Assembly (NCBI GenBank): GCA_914767715.1
Contig: OU612073.1
Coordinates: 16,244,001-16,308,000 of the forward strand
Direction of reading: 5' to 3'
DNA length: 64,000 nt
DNA from: Membranipora membranacea
Lineage: Eukaryota; Bryozoa; Gymnolaemata; Cheilostomatida; Membraniporidae
Positions within the stretch are counted from its first letter, which is position 1. Every line of letters starts with the position of its first letter. Below the pieces are notes generated by a model that searched no databases, was not told the origin of the DNA, and saw only the letters and a program-made list of their open reading frames with translations. Both the position numbers and the translations under genes were made by a program. Below are positions 47,850 through 59,944 of this stretch, one piece after another.

Positions 47850-48200
47850 GAATAGATCTGTGCTGTAAATTGAGTATGCAAACTACAAATAGCTGTTTTT
47901 CCTGAGTATGTATGATGAATCTAGAGTATGTGACAATAACTCAAAATTATTTTATTTCAGTAGTGTTACTGTAGTCTGAATCTAATGGCCTGAGCTGTGG
48001 CCAAACTTAATTTCGCAGATGCCAGTGAGGTTTTTTGAGTTTATCAATGTGATATCGCGGTCAACAGTGAATGTCACTTGTTTCCTTGACCTATACACAG
48101 AAACAGCAGTGTGAAAAAAGTAGTTATTACAAAAGAACACGTCATCATCTGGGAAAATTGAACTACATGTAATGATGACACTACAGAGGAAAAAAAGATG
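47850..48200 (-). mobile_element. Internal fragment of the hAT-like family, inverted
   Basis: Read in reverse, this matches the interior of the 293-3346 element at about 820-870 and 1085-1345, including GTTTGCATACTCA, AACAACAGCTATCTGTAGTTTG-like sequence (with one change) and the GATGATGACGTGTTCT block. Intervening parts are deleted. It lies immediately after the stop codon of WSC-PAN copy 3. The apparent ORFs at 47982-48265 are within this repeat. Confidence 0.85.
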
Positions 48201-48639
48201 GAAGCAGTGACTCTTCCAAAACTGGAAAACAAATTCAAGAATGCCGGCCAAATGATCACCAGCATTCTTGCCTGACTAAGCCGAGAGTTGCGTGCTCATA
48301 TGAATCACAGCTGCTCACAAGCATAAACCTCCGCATCCTTCATTTAGACAGCCAGAGAAGTTTTTGAATTAATGAGCAGCAACAATCCTTTTGGCAATGA
48401 CTAAAAAATCCCTCTGTAAAGACACTTTGTCTAGTATACGGTAATTGCTCTTGAATATGTTGCAGTATCTTGAGAGGTATAGAGTTGTCTGCAGGGCTCC
48501 GCCTAGATTGAAGCTGACTTTTTTATAAATATTTGTTATGAGCATTATTAACTATTGAATAAAATTAATGTAAATGTAACAATAAGAATATAATAATAAT
48601 GATCATTACAGGAATTGTACTCAAATTGACATTCACTAT

Positions 48640-48810
48640 GGTTCCATGCTTCGAATTTGTGGTTTACTCCAATTTCGAATGGTTAGAATCCAGTGGATTC
48701 TCACCATTCCCATGATGGAAAAAACATGAAAAACATCTGCCGCGGTCGAGACTTGAACCCCGGACTCCTGGGTCTAATCCCTTTGAAGGTATTGTTAGCC
48801 CTTAAAACTA
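48640..48810 (-). mobile_element. tRNA-derived SINE-like sequence
   Basis: The reverse complement near 48725-48775 contains GGGGTTCAAGTCTCGACCGC, which fits a polymerase III B box and tRNA 3' arm. An A-box-like TAGTTTTAAGGG lies about 45 bp before it. No functional cloverleaf can be folded by eye. Downstream in the same direction is a hairpin (GAATGGTTAGAATCC against GGATTCTCACCATTC, 48676-48709). This arrangement suggests a degenerate SINE rather than a tRNA gene. Confidence 0.45.
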
Positions 48811-48814
48811 CACA

Positions 48815-49475
48815 GTGAGACACTAAATGACACAATGATACAAACGGAACTACTACTATGTTATAATGTTGTTATGCTAAAGCATGATTTCGAATTGTCT
48901 CATTTGTCTCATTGTATCTCATCTGTTTTATCTAAGAATAACAATTTTCTTTGTTTATTATTTATTGACAAATCTTTAAAATATTTGATATATCATTTTG
49001 TATATGTGTTTCTGAGAAAATACAAGCTTGAGAAGAAATAATCTTTTATTCTCAACTAATATATATCCTTCAGAAAGCAGCAGGAATTTGTTATCATTGG
49101 TAACGAAATGTGGAGAGAGGAGCTCCTCATTTTATTCTTATTGTGTCCTTTCTGTGAACTATTAACAAAACTACCTCTACCTGAATCATCACTCACCACT
49201 GCTGAATAGCAGGCTTTCTGTGGAACAGGGTAAGCACATGCTGTTATGTTATTGAGATGATTAATACTTGGTTGTGTCAAATAAATTCTAAGTACAAGTT
49301 GATCAGTTTCGGTGTTGTCAGGGAACAAGGAGTAGGCCTATAAGGTCAGATTGGATGAACAAAGTGTTCAACTTGAGGTGTTGTCTATATTGATCAATTT
49401 CCAGTTCATGCAGACCTTATCCTAGTCTGTACCCTCAGTCCATTGTTCTACTACTATAGACTGAACACGATCACA
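48815..49475. other. No supported gene; 5' flank of the DUF6729-like pseudogene
   Basis: Short ORFs only. It may hold undetected N-terminal exons of the downstream transposase-like pseudogene, since the family's proteins are normally longer at the N terminus. Confidence 0.4.
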
Positions 49476-49479
49476 TCAG

Positions 49480-52400
49480 TTTTCAACCAGTTCCAGAAAT
49501 ACATGGTGTCAGCAAGCATGTATGGGGATTATCAGTACTCATGATAGATGCGGGATCGCGTCTCGGTACCAGCAAAGCTGTGGTCACGAGTCCCTTTGGG
49601 TCTGTGCTCAAACTGGACTCAACGAAGAAAGTATGTCAACTTGTGAGATTACTGTGATGTGTTAATTATTGAACCAGTATATTATATTGTTAGTATCTAC
49701 ATTGAAATCCCATTAAATTTTTTTTTGGTTCTGTCAAACCACCCTAAACATGACTGAACAATTTATGAGATCTATGTCTGTGCTAAAGTGATATTTTGTT
49801 ATCCTTTTATTCGATGGTTTATAGATTTCTCGCAAGTTAGCTGGACGTGCTAGTGGTTCTGCTGCATGGTGTACAAGTGTGTCAAATGAACACAGTTTGA
49901 TCCTAAGCTGTCCCTCACATAGAGTGAAGGCAGGGCACTCAAACCGATGGCACAAGGGACAGTCAAAAGGTTTGTACAGTAGCATGTTATATGTGTATTG
50001 ACTATGTATTCTTCAGACAATTGACAATTTAGCATATAACTCACCTACCATGCTTATAAATGTACTAATTTTGGGTGTTGTCAGCTGTCAGCAACAGCAA
50101 AATGTGTAAATGATGACATGTGAAGTTCCAGCATTTATTTTAAGTAAATTTATTATATGCAAGTGATCCAGTTGTGAAAGTGCCATCTAGCTAAAGCTCG
50201 AGTTTATTTGCATCTTTTATTCCAGGTATTCAGATGCTGGCACTCCTCCACCAACATTGTTGTATGTGGATAGGAATTGTTGCACAAAAGCAGGTTATGA
50301 CACGGTCACTAGGCAGCTGTTTTCTCCATGGGATATAACTGTTAGGCTCGATATATTCCATTTCATCAGAAGGATGGCAGCTGCAGCAGTAGAACAGCAC
50401 CCATGGTATGCCTTTTACCTGGGACGACTCTCCACTGCTATATTTGAATGGGACAAGACTGATCTGGATCTACTGAGAAGAGGCAAGAGAGGGCAACTGG
50501 CCCAGAAGAGCTATCAGCAAAACAGGTAAGATCAGCAGAATTGACATTAGTTTTTTCTGTTATCACTAGTAAAGATAAGTGCATTCGGATTGTGTACCCA
50601 TTGCGCTGGGAGTCTAGCTAACTAACTGGTCTTTTGCCTTTATTATCAGATTGATGAGCAGCTGACTAAGCGAGAACTACAGCAGCATTGCAGGAGGAGG
50701 GTACGTTCGGCAGAGCAGATAAGGAAGTTAATAACTGATCTTATTGAGAGCCTCCGTAATGTTATGGGCTCCATCGGTACACGCCTGCTTAAACCGAAGG
50801 TTGATGATATCTGGCTGGAGCGGCAGCAGCACCTTCAATGTGTCCAAGACGCTGAAGGCGTATCATTACACAGAGAAATCGGAACGCTCAATAAGGGTGG
50901 TATAGTGCTACCAGTATATCTCGATGTGCTAGAGGAAGCTCTTCATTAGAGTCGTTCCATCTACATCTGGCTCGGTTTATACCTGGTAAGTTTTGTCACT
51001 CCCTGCTTGTGATATTATTTACCTCTATACAATGCTTATTGGAGTTATATTCACCCTGTTTTTTCACCGAAATCCCCTTATTTATATGTCTTCGATTATT
51101 TGTTCATAAATCATCAACAGAGCTCTTCTATTTCACTGTAGCCTACATTATACTTGAAATGTGATTTACCACTTATTCAAAATTTGTTGCTAAAAATTGT
51201 CATCTTAGGAACATCAGCTAGTGCAGAGCACTTCGAGATGTACCTGCTAGAAGGTCTATCTAGATGGAATCAGGACCGTATTAACCAGCAGAGCCAAACA
51301 CAGACAAAGAGATGCTACGATATTACTCTTATGACGAGTATCGAAGATTTGTCTAAAGCAATTTTAGGAGAGCCAGTAATCAGCCCACCTAGAATGTCAG
51401 CTTATACTGGTATGTTTAAAACCTGAACAAATATGATAGTCACAGTACCAATAGTGATGATGAGTAAACAAGGAAATTGATAAGTTTATAATTTATTTTT
51501 TTTATTTGGAGTTGTGTACACAAATGCTTTGAAAGCACTCATATATCGATTTTCCCTGGTAACCATGTTTGTCATCATTTATGTATATTATATACTGATA
51601 GGGTATGAATACCTAACAATGCAAACCACAAATCCGCCATCAGAGGATATAATAGAGACTGAAGTAACGGAGCAGCCTGAGGTTGATGAAGGATTTGATG
51701 AGGACCTCATCTCTGACTTCCCACTGAGAGAGGTAAGCAAACCTTCTCATCATTCTGTTTATGACTTATTCTGATGCGCCATATTATGCTGATCATGTTT
51801 TCATCTTATTTTCCAAAAGACTGTTGAACAATGGTAGAGATAGCATTACCATGTTTAGGGAGGGAGGGGGGGGGTATGATGTTAAATAAAACTGGCTTTT
51901 AAACATCAAGAAAATAACATTCCCGTAAATCATAGGCAGTGTATTTCTGTGAGTAGATTGAAGAACTGACCATCAGTGCCAGAGACAGAACATCATCACC
52001 TGTCGCAGTGGCGCCTGAAGAGCTAGATTGATCGGATAGTTTTAATCTGTCTAGTGTCGCCACTGATTCACTACACCCTCTATCTCCAGTAAGTTATGAC
52101 TTCTTGGCTTGATTCATTAGGCAAACATCATGGCGCACATTGCTATCATCAATTTGTGGATTGAGGAAATAACTAAGAAAGTGATACCTTACACTGTCAA
52201 TTAATGTCTAAAACTTTCTTTTTTTCCACAATCAAAGCTTTCCAAATATACGAAAAATGCGCTTTAAAAATGGTCTTCCCCACCCACCTGCTCTGACCCT
52301 GGTCTATTTCTTACAATAATGTCTTTCTATTTTTAGAAAACAGATGCACAGGGTGTGCCAGGATATGAAGTCATTGACAAAGTTACTGAGCTCCTGGTCA

Positions 52401-53550
52401 ATGTGGCTGGAACAGTTTTTACTGATACACAAGTTAGGCTGATTTTGGCGTTTATTAACAGACTACACGAATCTGATATACACAAATTCCACCAACTTAA
52501 GAAAACTGACTCTATTCTAGTGGGAGTGTCCCGTAGGGCAACAGCTGCCTCAAGTACTGTCGAGCAGACCAAGAGGTAAGACATATCTTTTGTTCGATGC
52601 AGGATCGTGGAGTGAAATAAAGTCACTTATGCCTACTTTGTAACCTTACACTTATCTTTGCTCATTAGGCAGATGCAGATTGTCCCATAACAAAGAAGCA
52701 GGCAAAGATTATATTAATATGGTGCTATTGTTGATGACTTTTGTAATTCTTATTACAGGATGTTTACACGGAGAGGTGTTCAGGCCCTGAACCCTGGCTT
52801 CTGCCGTCTAACTGAAGCTTTATTCACCAAGCTCATGCTACTCCACCCTGCACCGTTACAAATAGCCAAGAGGAAATTCTCAAGCCGCTTCCAGCTGGTA
52901 AACAACAAGTACAGGCTAATACGTAGTTGCTACTATAACAGTCAGTTGCTGTCTGACTCTTTACTGTGCCTGCCGCCAACCAATCTAGCTCTCATAAATA
53001 CTTGGTAACAACTAGCATGCTGTTTCAGTAGGGATATTTTGCACTAGAAACTTGAGTCCTCACACAGATGTTACAACCTATAGAGGAGGACTTGTAAACA
53101 ATCCCTCAAATTTTCAAATCATAAATAATGAGCAAGAGTGATTTATCTAGTTTAATCAGCTTACCTCCCTTGGTATATCATATATTTATAATATTTATAC
53201 GATATCCTATACAATTATTTGCAGGCATGACCAGACAACTAGGAAACTTGAGTTTCAGAGCCTGGGGCATGGTATTGAAAAGGCACCGCGCCTCATCATA
53301 GCGACCGACCCTCTACCAACAGTAGCCACACCTCTGCCGCCTGCAGTCTGAACCAAAAAACCCATAACCGGTAACTTTACCAGCTAAAGCCGGGCTAGCA
53401 AAGCTCTTGCTACCACAAAGCAGATCCACAATCTATATGCGTAAGAGAGCAGAGGCTGCTGGTAAGCCAACAGGCCAAAGAAAACAGTTCTTATGCTCTG
53501 ATGCCAGTTACCTAAGACGAAAACAACTGGGCATCGCCAACATGCTATCG
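49480..53550 (+). pseudogene. DUF6729-like transposase-related gene, multi-exon pseudogene
   Basis: Exons are 49480-49630, 49825-49969, 50226-50525, 50650-50985, 51209-51409, 51602-51732, 52337-52575, 52759-53004 and 53225-53351, with almost all GT/AG phases matching. Conserved blocks follow the order I recall for this animal family: FGSVLKLDSTKK/ISRKLAGRASGSAAWCTSVSNE, LLYVDRNCCTKAG, VRLDIFHFIRRMA with FYLGRLSTAIFEWDKTDL, HCRRRVRSAEQI, GTLNKGGIVLPVY, SLESFHLHLARFIPG/TSASAEHF, LLEGLSRWNQDR and VPGYEVIDKV. The DSTKK, YVDR and E-containing blocks suggest an RNase H-like catalytic core, which is inference. Frame changes near 49890, at the exon 3/4 junction, near 50920 and near 53350 make it non-functional. 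After the last shift the frame continues LPQSRSTIYMRKRAEAAG to about 53550. Family assignment is from memory of recurrent motifs and needs a profile search. Confidence 0.75.
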
Positions 53551-53899
53551 TAAAAGGCAAGACATTCTGCCCTAAAGAAGTTGGAAGCTATGATGTGTGG
53601 GCTTCTATAGTTAAATCTAGGAAGCATGATTAACTCCATACATTTGCTTCATTTTACCACAATAAGTATTGCTCTCAATATCAATTTTATGTGCCTGTTT
53701 CTAGAATTTCTTGATGCGTGATCACAGAACTTATATTCTGATCCAAATTCAGTTTCGTTTATTTCAAGGGAAAATAAGTTCGTTTTTTTAACTTTCCGTT
53801 CATAAATCACATCACTTATTTTTATATCAAAAATTTTGTATGCCTTAATCTCATCCTTACCTATTTACACCTGTATTTCAAGAATAGTCTGCCAATTAT

Positions 53900-54050
53900 T
53901 TTTCGTTTTTTTCGTTTTTTTTCTTCCCTTCTTTTCTTTTTCTCTCTTTTTTCCTCCATTTTTTCCTTTTCCCCTTTTCCCCCCTCCCACCGAGAACACT
54001 ATCCCCCTGCTTTAGCCCAACGCTCTAACCATTCAGCCACACCACCAATT
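53900..54050 (-). mobile_element. tRNA-like head with a long polypurine tract
   Basis: The reverse complement of 53998-54050 starts GTGGTGTGGCTGAATGGTTAGAGCGTTGGGC, with TGGCTGAATGGTTAGAGCG a good polymerase III A box and tRNA D-arm. It is followed by about 90 bases of almost pure purine (53900-53990), which is homopyrimidine on the plus strand. A tRNA-derived head joined to a degenerate tail suggests a SINE. The B box is not clear and no complete tRNA folds. Confidence 0.5.
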
Positions 54051-54189
54051 AGGAAGTAGGGCAAATTAACACGGTATGGGTATTCGCGTCCAAAAAGTCA
54101 TTTGTCACAATCTGAAAGTGACTTTAATGTCATTTCCATGGGGCGATTACTCCCGAAATCCTTACGAAATCGCCACATGGAATCATAGT

Positions 54190-54959
54190 GATTCACTGTT
54201 GACACCGATATCACATTGATAAACTCAAAAAACCCGACCTGCATTGGCAAAAGTAAACTTGGCCACAGTACAGGCCATTAGATTCAGACTACAGTACTGC
54301 AGTATAATAATTTTAAGTTATTGTCACAAACTCTAGCTTCATCATACATTCTCAGGAACAACAGCTATCTGTAGTTTGCATACTCAATTTACAGCACAAA
54401 TCTATTCTTCCTTGTGAAGCGACAATAAAATTAGCAATCCAATTGAGCAGACTGGTTGTGCTCAGTCACAACAATCTTAGAGAAAAAAATGATGATGGTG
54501 GCTGTGCTCAGATCTGGCTCATCCAACAAAATAGTTGTGATATTATGTTATAGGTATTCTTTACATTTTTATAGAAGTGATGGAAGTGCTGTGGGTAAAT
54601 GGCAGTATTTCAATGTTTATTGGCTAATGATTGTATCTTATCATAAAAGGTTCTGGTTCTCGGGAAAAATTGTTAACATCATCTCGTGCGGAAATATCTT
54701 TTACATACACTCACCAGTTTGCTTTTTGTTCGAATAATAAGGGGATGGACAGGGGCTGATATCATGCCGAGCGTCCCTTGTTTTTCATCTTATTTCATTG
54801 ATGGATATATCACGTGGATATATCCATCATTGATGGATATATATATATAGTAAACTATGACTCACTGCACAAACTAATTAGGCCATGTTGTTTATTTAAG
54901 TTGGACAGTATTGAATGCTATTGGCCTGTCTAGGTAGTATATTAAGTCCATGAATATAG
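54190..54959 (+). mobile_element. Truncated hAT-like family copy (right part)
   Basis: From about 54193 (ATTCACTGTTGACACCGATA) it follows the 293-3346 element at about 1120-1370. It then skips the 313-bp array, resumes at the CTAATGATTGTATCTTATCA block, and continues through GGACAGGGGCTGATATCATG to the terminus GTCTAGGTAGTATATTAAGT / CCATG at 54959. The left terminus is absent. It contains a private palindrome at 54801-54831 (GATGGATATATCACGTGGAT... and complement). The missing array shows that the array is not essential to the family's basic form. Confidence 0.87.
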
Positions 54960-55355
54960 GTATCAGACTGTATCAGAATGATATTTCCTCTCAGATGATA
55001 TAAAAATAATTTTTATCTGAAAGTAAAACAAATTTAATTTGGCTCATATGTTGAAATTATATCATACTTCTATTCCAAAGAAAAGAGTACTAGTATATAG
55101 AACAATAAACAATATTTTCCTCAATGTTATGTTTCATTAACTGTAGCTGATCATTCGAGGGATGACACAATCAAGTCTTAGATGGAAGGAACAAATTGTT
55201 GTTGAGTAAGGTTGAATTTTATTGTCATTGAATATTACATTAATCACAACACAATATAAAACAAAACAAAAAACAACACACAACAACACAGAAATAATAA
55301 GTCTGGAAACTTCTATGTAACTAAAGCATATCACAATAATGACGTGTGAGATTTG
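54960..55355. other. 3' flank of WSC-PAN copy 4; no gene seen
   Basis: A+T-rich sequence with an (AAAACA)n-like run at 55240-55290. Nothing else is supported. It includes the 3' UTR of the minus-strand gene, presumably. Confidence 0.4.
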
Positions 55356-55358
55356 GCA

Positions 55359-57335
55359 TTAAGTGGAGAAGCAAACCTCCTGAGAAGTCCCAGAATTGCC
55401 GATAGAATCGACATTTGCAAACCAGAATAAGGTACATAGTTGAGCTTCTTGGTGGATGCTGAACGCCTTACACTCCATGTGTTGTTTGGCGCACAAGTAA
55501 GAGCAAGTCTCATGTGACCTGGTGGTGTATTTCTTAATAACAGAACCTCCGCATCCACCAGTCAGAGTATTCTCATATCGTACATAACCCATCGATGGAA
55601 CCATGGTTGTCACTGTGAAAGTGAATTTGTCATTAGATAGTTTTGTTAAATGCATGCGACACGATAAGATTATGACAATCCCTTTGTAGGCAGTTTGACG
55701 ATTTTATAATCACTAATATAAAAACTTTGATATGAAGGTAAAGTATTCGGTGTGGGTTGAACATCAAAAAGAAAAATTAATTATCAATATTATGAGTAAT
55801 TAGGTGCAGTATGAAAGTTTTTTACGTTAATTTTTATGTTACATCATGAAATGAAATCATAACATAATTTTTCGAATAACCTTGTAGAATCTAGTCAACC
55901 ATCAACAACATTGCAATCTATCACAAGACCAGAGTACTTTCAAGGCTATCAACATATGTGAATCAATCGGTTCTATTCCGACTCTGTAATTTGAGTCAAA
56001 AATGGAGTGCAAATGAGGACACTATTTCCCATTGTGCTTACGGAATACTCTTTTCTGATAAACATCAGGACCTTCTGGCCCTCGTGTCTGTTGTCAAATC
56101 ACTAGAAAATAGTCGTTGTGCAAGGGTACCGTAAAAGGTTCCATTTAGATTGAGCAGGAACACAACCATTTGGTCATACGTGACAAACCTATTATATACA
56201 CGCTAATTCTCCATCTCCCCCCACAAAGCTGAGACTCATCTCCACTACAAGGGTCAATACACTGATTCTCAGTTGGTGCCACTCCATGCCTACCATATGA
56301 CTCATCACCACAATAACATTGTGTTCCGCTCTCTAGCCCTGCATATTCATGCCCTATAGGCAAAAACAAATTCAAACAGTAAACTTTAAAAACACTTTAT
56401 TTCTCATTACAAACATTATGCATCACTATAACAGTATTCAGAGGCTGACTATATCAAGCTTTGGTCTGCCTGAAGTCTCAAATTCAGCTTCTCATCACCA
56501 TGGTTAAGTTGTATATATATGCGAATAAACACATATAAAGGTGCCTAAATTTTACCGAATTCCTGGGACAAGTAATTTAAAAATGTAAGGACTATGATCT
56601 AAGCAGGCTCTGTAGGGCCTGAGATGCAAGTTACTGTAGCCATACTATGAACAAAGTAATATCTTTTTTTTTCTTGCTGCAAAAATCCTTATTAAGCATC
56701 ATACGTATTTTATGGCCGAGAATTTGCGGCGTGAAAACATGCTGAAACTTTCAATTATTTATATATAAATTATATTAGATGACCTGTTTGGATTGGATTG
56801 GATTGCTCTCAACAACTATTGTGGAACAATAATATATAGGCTTATAGTACTTGTAAGTAAATCAATTGGCTTTCATGAAATGTTTGGTGCTTGCTCTTAC
56901 CAGTGGAAAAGCAGTGATTTAGACATAGATCTATGGTAGTTGTGGTAGGTTTAGTCAATGGACCACTACGCAAAGCCCTTTGATGGTTATCTATGTAACA
57001 TCCAAGGTATCTACCATGTATCTCTCCTGCTTCAGTAGATCCATCTGAGCAATAAAATGAATAATAAATTTATTAACTCAGTCATTTTGAACATAAAAGG
57101 GGCATCAATGTTACAGTGAATTATTAAAAACATTAATCTTATCAAATTCTGATGAAGATGAGATGAAATAAGAATAATTATTCCAAAGATCACCGAAGAT
57201 TTATCCTTTCAATGAAGAAACACATAGATTTTAGCAAGGAGCAACTAAGAAAAATGAAAACTTAATGTATTAAATTGGCTTATACTTACATGAAATTTTG
57301 TATACAATTATTGAAAGCCAAAAGAGCAACTTCAT
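55359..57335 (-). CDS. Secreted WSC-PAN domain protein, 202 aa (copy 4)
   Basis: Exons are 57335-57290, 57044-56901, 56353-56189 and 55612-55359. Every intron is phase 1 and the frame ends at TAA. The leader is MKLLFWLSIIVYKIS. The WSC domain has all eight cysteines (GRYLGCYIDNHQRALRSG, LCLNHCFS, EYAGLESGTQCYCGDESY, ENQCIDPC, LCGGRWRISVY). The PAN-like domain has all six (TGGCGGSVIKKYTTRS, CSYLCAKQHMECKAFSIHQE, LCTLFWFAN, EVCFS). The donor of exon 3 is GTTTGT, weaker than in the sister genes. The segmental duplication copy B begins 216 bp upstream of the ATG, so the proximal upstream region belongs to the duplicated block. Role inferred as extracellular recognition. Confidence 0.92.
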
Positions 57336-57935
57336 GTCGTATGGCGTTTCTTGCAGAGCAGCTCAAGCACTAGTGAGAAGGCCTATGATGCATAACATGC
57401 TTCCTTAGATAATGATGGTAGAAATATGATCAATATTTATTCCTCTCGTGAAAAATATATACAATTATTATTATGTTTTGGTTTGTTATTGTAATAGAGC
57501 ATTGACATGAGAGCACACAGTGATTATGACTACAGTTTTGAATAGAAAATACAAATTTAATCAAATATATGACATACAAACATAATTAACAGATAGTTTA
57601 TAATTATGTTCTTCAGTGCTCCTGCCAGATAAACATAACAAAGCAGTAATCAGCCTTAATAGTATTAACTAATCAGCTGATGTTGAGTAAAGGGATCATG
57701 ACAGATCAAAATAGATGTCTTACTCTTTCCTCAGATACTGCACAAATATTCAATAGATATAGACATTGAAAATAATAAGACCGACGTCAGATTATTTTTA
57801 GAAGCAGAAGGCGATCTACAACAGAGGCGTAAGTAGGGGTTGAGTTTTTGCTTACGGGACTATAGCACATCACAATATTGACTTGATTGACCTGGTATTC
57901 AGTCACATCAATTCCTGTGTTTTGACCATGGAGTA

Positions 57936-58628
57936 TCAAACCTCCTGAGGAGTTTCAGCATCAATTCTAGTCTGAGCCCCCCAGACTTTTGCCCCTCGTC
58001 CGACAGCCCCCTGGGCGAGAGAAAGTCTGAGAACAATGCAGGATCTTGCTGGAGTTGTCTGCCCTTGAGTGTTATTAGTTAATCAAGGGGAGCACTAAAA
58101 CTGCAATATCGATCGATTTCTATTCATGCCACCTACTATATTGCTCCAGGTATGAGAGTTTTCCAGTCAGACTCTGGGAAAATTAGTCTCATGTTTGGGA
58201 AATACCCATGAGCAGAGATATTCACTGCCAAGTAGTGAAGAAAATGTCAGCCAGAATTTCTTTCATTTTGAATAAGGGCGGTCATTCATGACATTGACAA
58301 AAAGGTCATACAATGTGTATTATTGGACCCTAGGCTATATGAAGTAAGATTAATGTAGAAGTAATGAGAGGAAAAATCCAAGCATATCCTGCAAAGTGCA
58401 TAGACTACATCAATGGTAGAGTTTCTGTTTACCAACCAGAATATGGTACATAATTGAATTTCTAGGTGGATGCTGAATACCTGACACTCAGAGTGCTGTT
58501 TGACACACAAATAAGAGCAGGCCTCAAATAATCTGGTAGTGTTTTCTTATAACAGAGCATCCACATGCACCAACCAATCAGAGCTTTCTCATATCTTACA
58601 TGAGTCATCGGTTGAAAAGAGGTTGCCT
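57936..58628 (-). pseudogene. PAN exon pseudogene (copy B), split by an insertion
   Basis: An acceptor (TTATTACAG) precedes an exon 4-like sequence: MTHVRYEKALIG, then a frame break in the GGCGGSV block, then CVKQHSECQVFSIHLEIQLC and TIFWLVNRNST. An insertion of about 440 bp interrupts it at the codons following VNRN. The remaining 15 or so codons resume at about 57969 and stop at TGA 57938-57936. The frame break is shared with copy A (3439-3683), but the insertion is not. Confidence 0.85.
57970..58407. mobile_element. Insertion of about 440 bp private to copy B
   Basis: Copy A is continuous across this point (near 3458-3472), and here the flanks carry an imperfect 11-bp direct repeat, CATCAATTCTA (57959-57969) and CATCAATGGTA (58408-58418). 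The left end has a short hairpin (AGTCTGAGCCCCCCAGACT). No matching terminal inverted repeat, poly(A) tail or ORF was recognised, so the class is unknown. Confidence 0.75.
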
Positions 58629-59944
58629 CTGTAATAACTATGATAAACAAAATTGTATCATTATAACACAACATATCATGATATTCAGATAAAGAGACTG
58701 GAATGAGAGTAATCCAAACCAATACTGACAAGCCGAGTTCCATTATCATGATGAGTAGCTTCCTATGGTAGCCAAAAACAAATGGACTAAACACTGAACT
58801 GTTTGAAGTTGTTACATCATAACAACCCTTTTGCTGGAGCTTTTGGTATATTGCTGAACAGCCAGACAAACACAACTGTTTAGATCTACAATATTTTCAG
58901 CATGCATGTTTGCTTAGACGATAGGTATGACATGACATTACTCAGTTATTTAAAGTCAAAAATGCTCAGTTGTAGTTATCTCCTCCTTACTTTTCCAAAA
59001 GCTATCTCCTTCCTACAGATTTTAATTCAGAATAACCACATTTGGTCACCTGGATCGTTAGTCAATCAGCTAACTATTCATTTATCTTTTTCTGCAAAAA
59101 ACTCCAAATCTGACAAAAAATCTCCAAGTTCGTGTTTTTCTGTTTGGGCAGAACTACATTTCGACATGGTAACTCACAGAGATCTGGTTTTTTTTGGAGC
59201 ATCAGTTCATCGCATTATCTAAATGAGCTTTTGAGGGCATGTTTGAAATATTTTTTTATTATATTTAAAATTGCGATTTACTTTTTCATTACGGTGTTTA
59301 TTTCATCCATCAGTGCAGTGGCAATGTTGCGCAAGGCAGTGCAAAGAGCCTATGTATTTGTAGTTTCTATGCCATTGTGTACAGGTTCAAACAAATTCTA
59401 ATTGCCTTTTATCAAAGGAGTGGAGCAATTTACAAATGACAATGGAGATGCTATACTGAACTTAATCAAAAGAATATTTCTGTTGGTTGATATAAGTTTT
59501 CAGTATAGATCGTGGTGACCCATCAGTCACCCATCAAATTCTATCAGAATGACTATAGACCTCAAAATAATTAATATTATTAATACTCCGAAACATGGTT
59601 TGGATTTGGCTTTTTCAGTGGATACTGTTCAATGATAGCATTTTCCAACTACACCCAAATGTTTGAGCTTATATTTTACTCGAATTTCATCCCAATATTT
59701 TTACTATTGAAAAACACTAATGTAACTATGCTGGATGCGTATAGGATTATAATAACTGTGTGTCTGGAGGGCTCACCCTTAATAACACACATGAAATTCT
59801 ATGTGAAATATTCTGCTGCATTTTCAGTGAGCTGTTTTCTGTATGTTCGACCTTGGTGCATTTATCACCATTAAGGAATTGCAGTCCTGAAATAACCATT
59901 GACAGCATTCATGTTACGGTTGAATTTGTACATTTTTTTAAAAA

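Noticed and set aside
54801-54834. CACGTG-centred palindrome as a transcription-factor site
   Set aside because: It lies inside the hAT-like right end and arises from a local duplication of GATGGATATAT. A regulatory role cannot be supported.
58462-58875. 137-codon ORF reading from a hydrophobic leader directly into a PAN-like sequence
   Set aside because: The leader-like part reads through the intron sequence ahead of an intact acceptor. The PAN part is frame-broken and the corresponding copy A sequence does not keep the frame.
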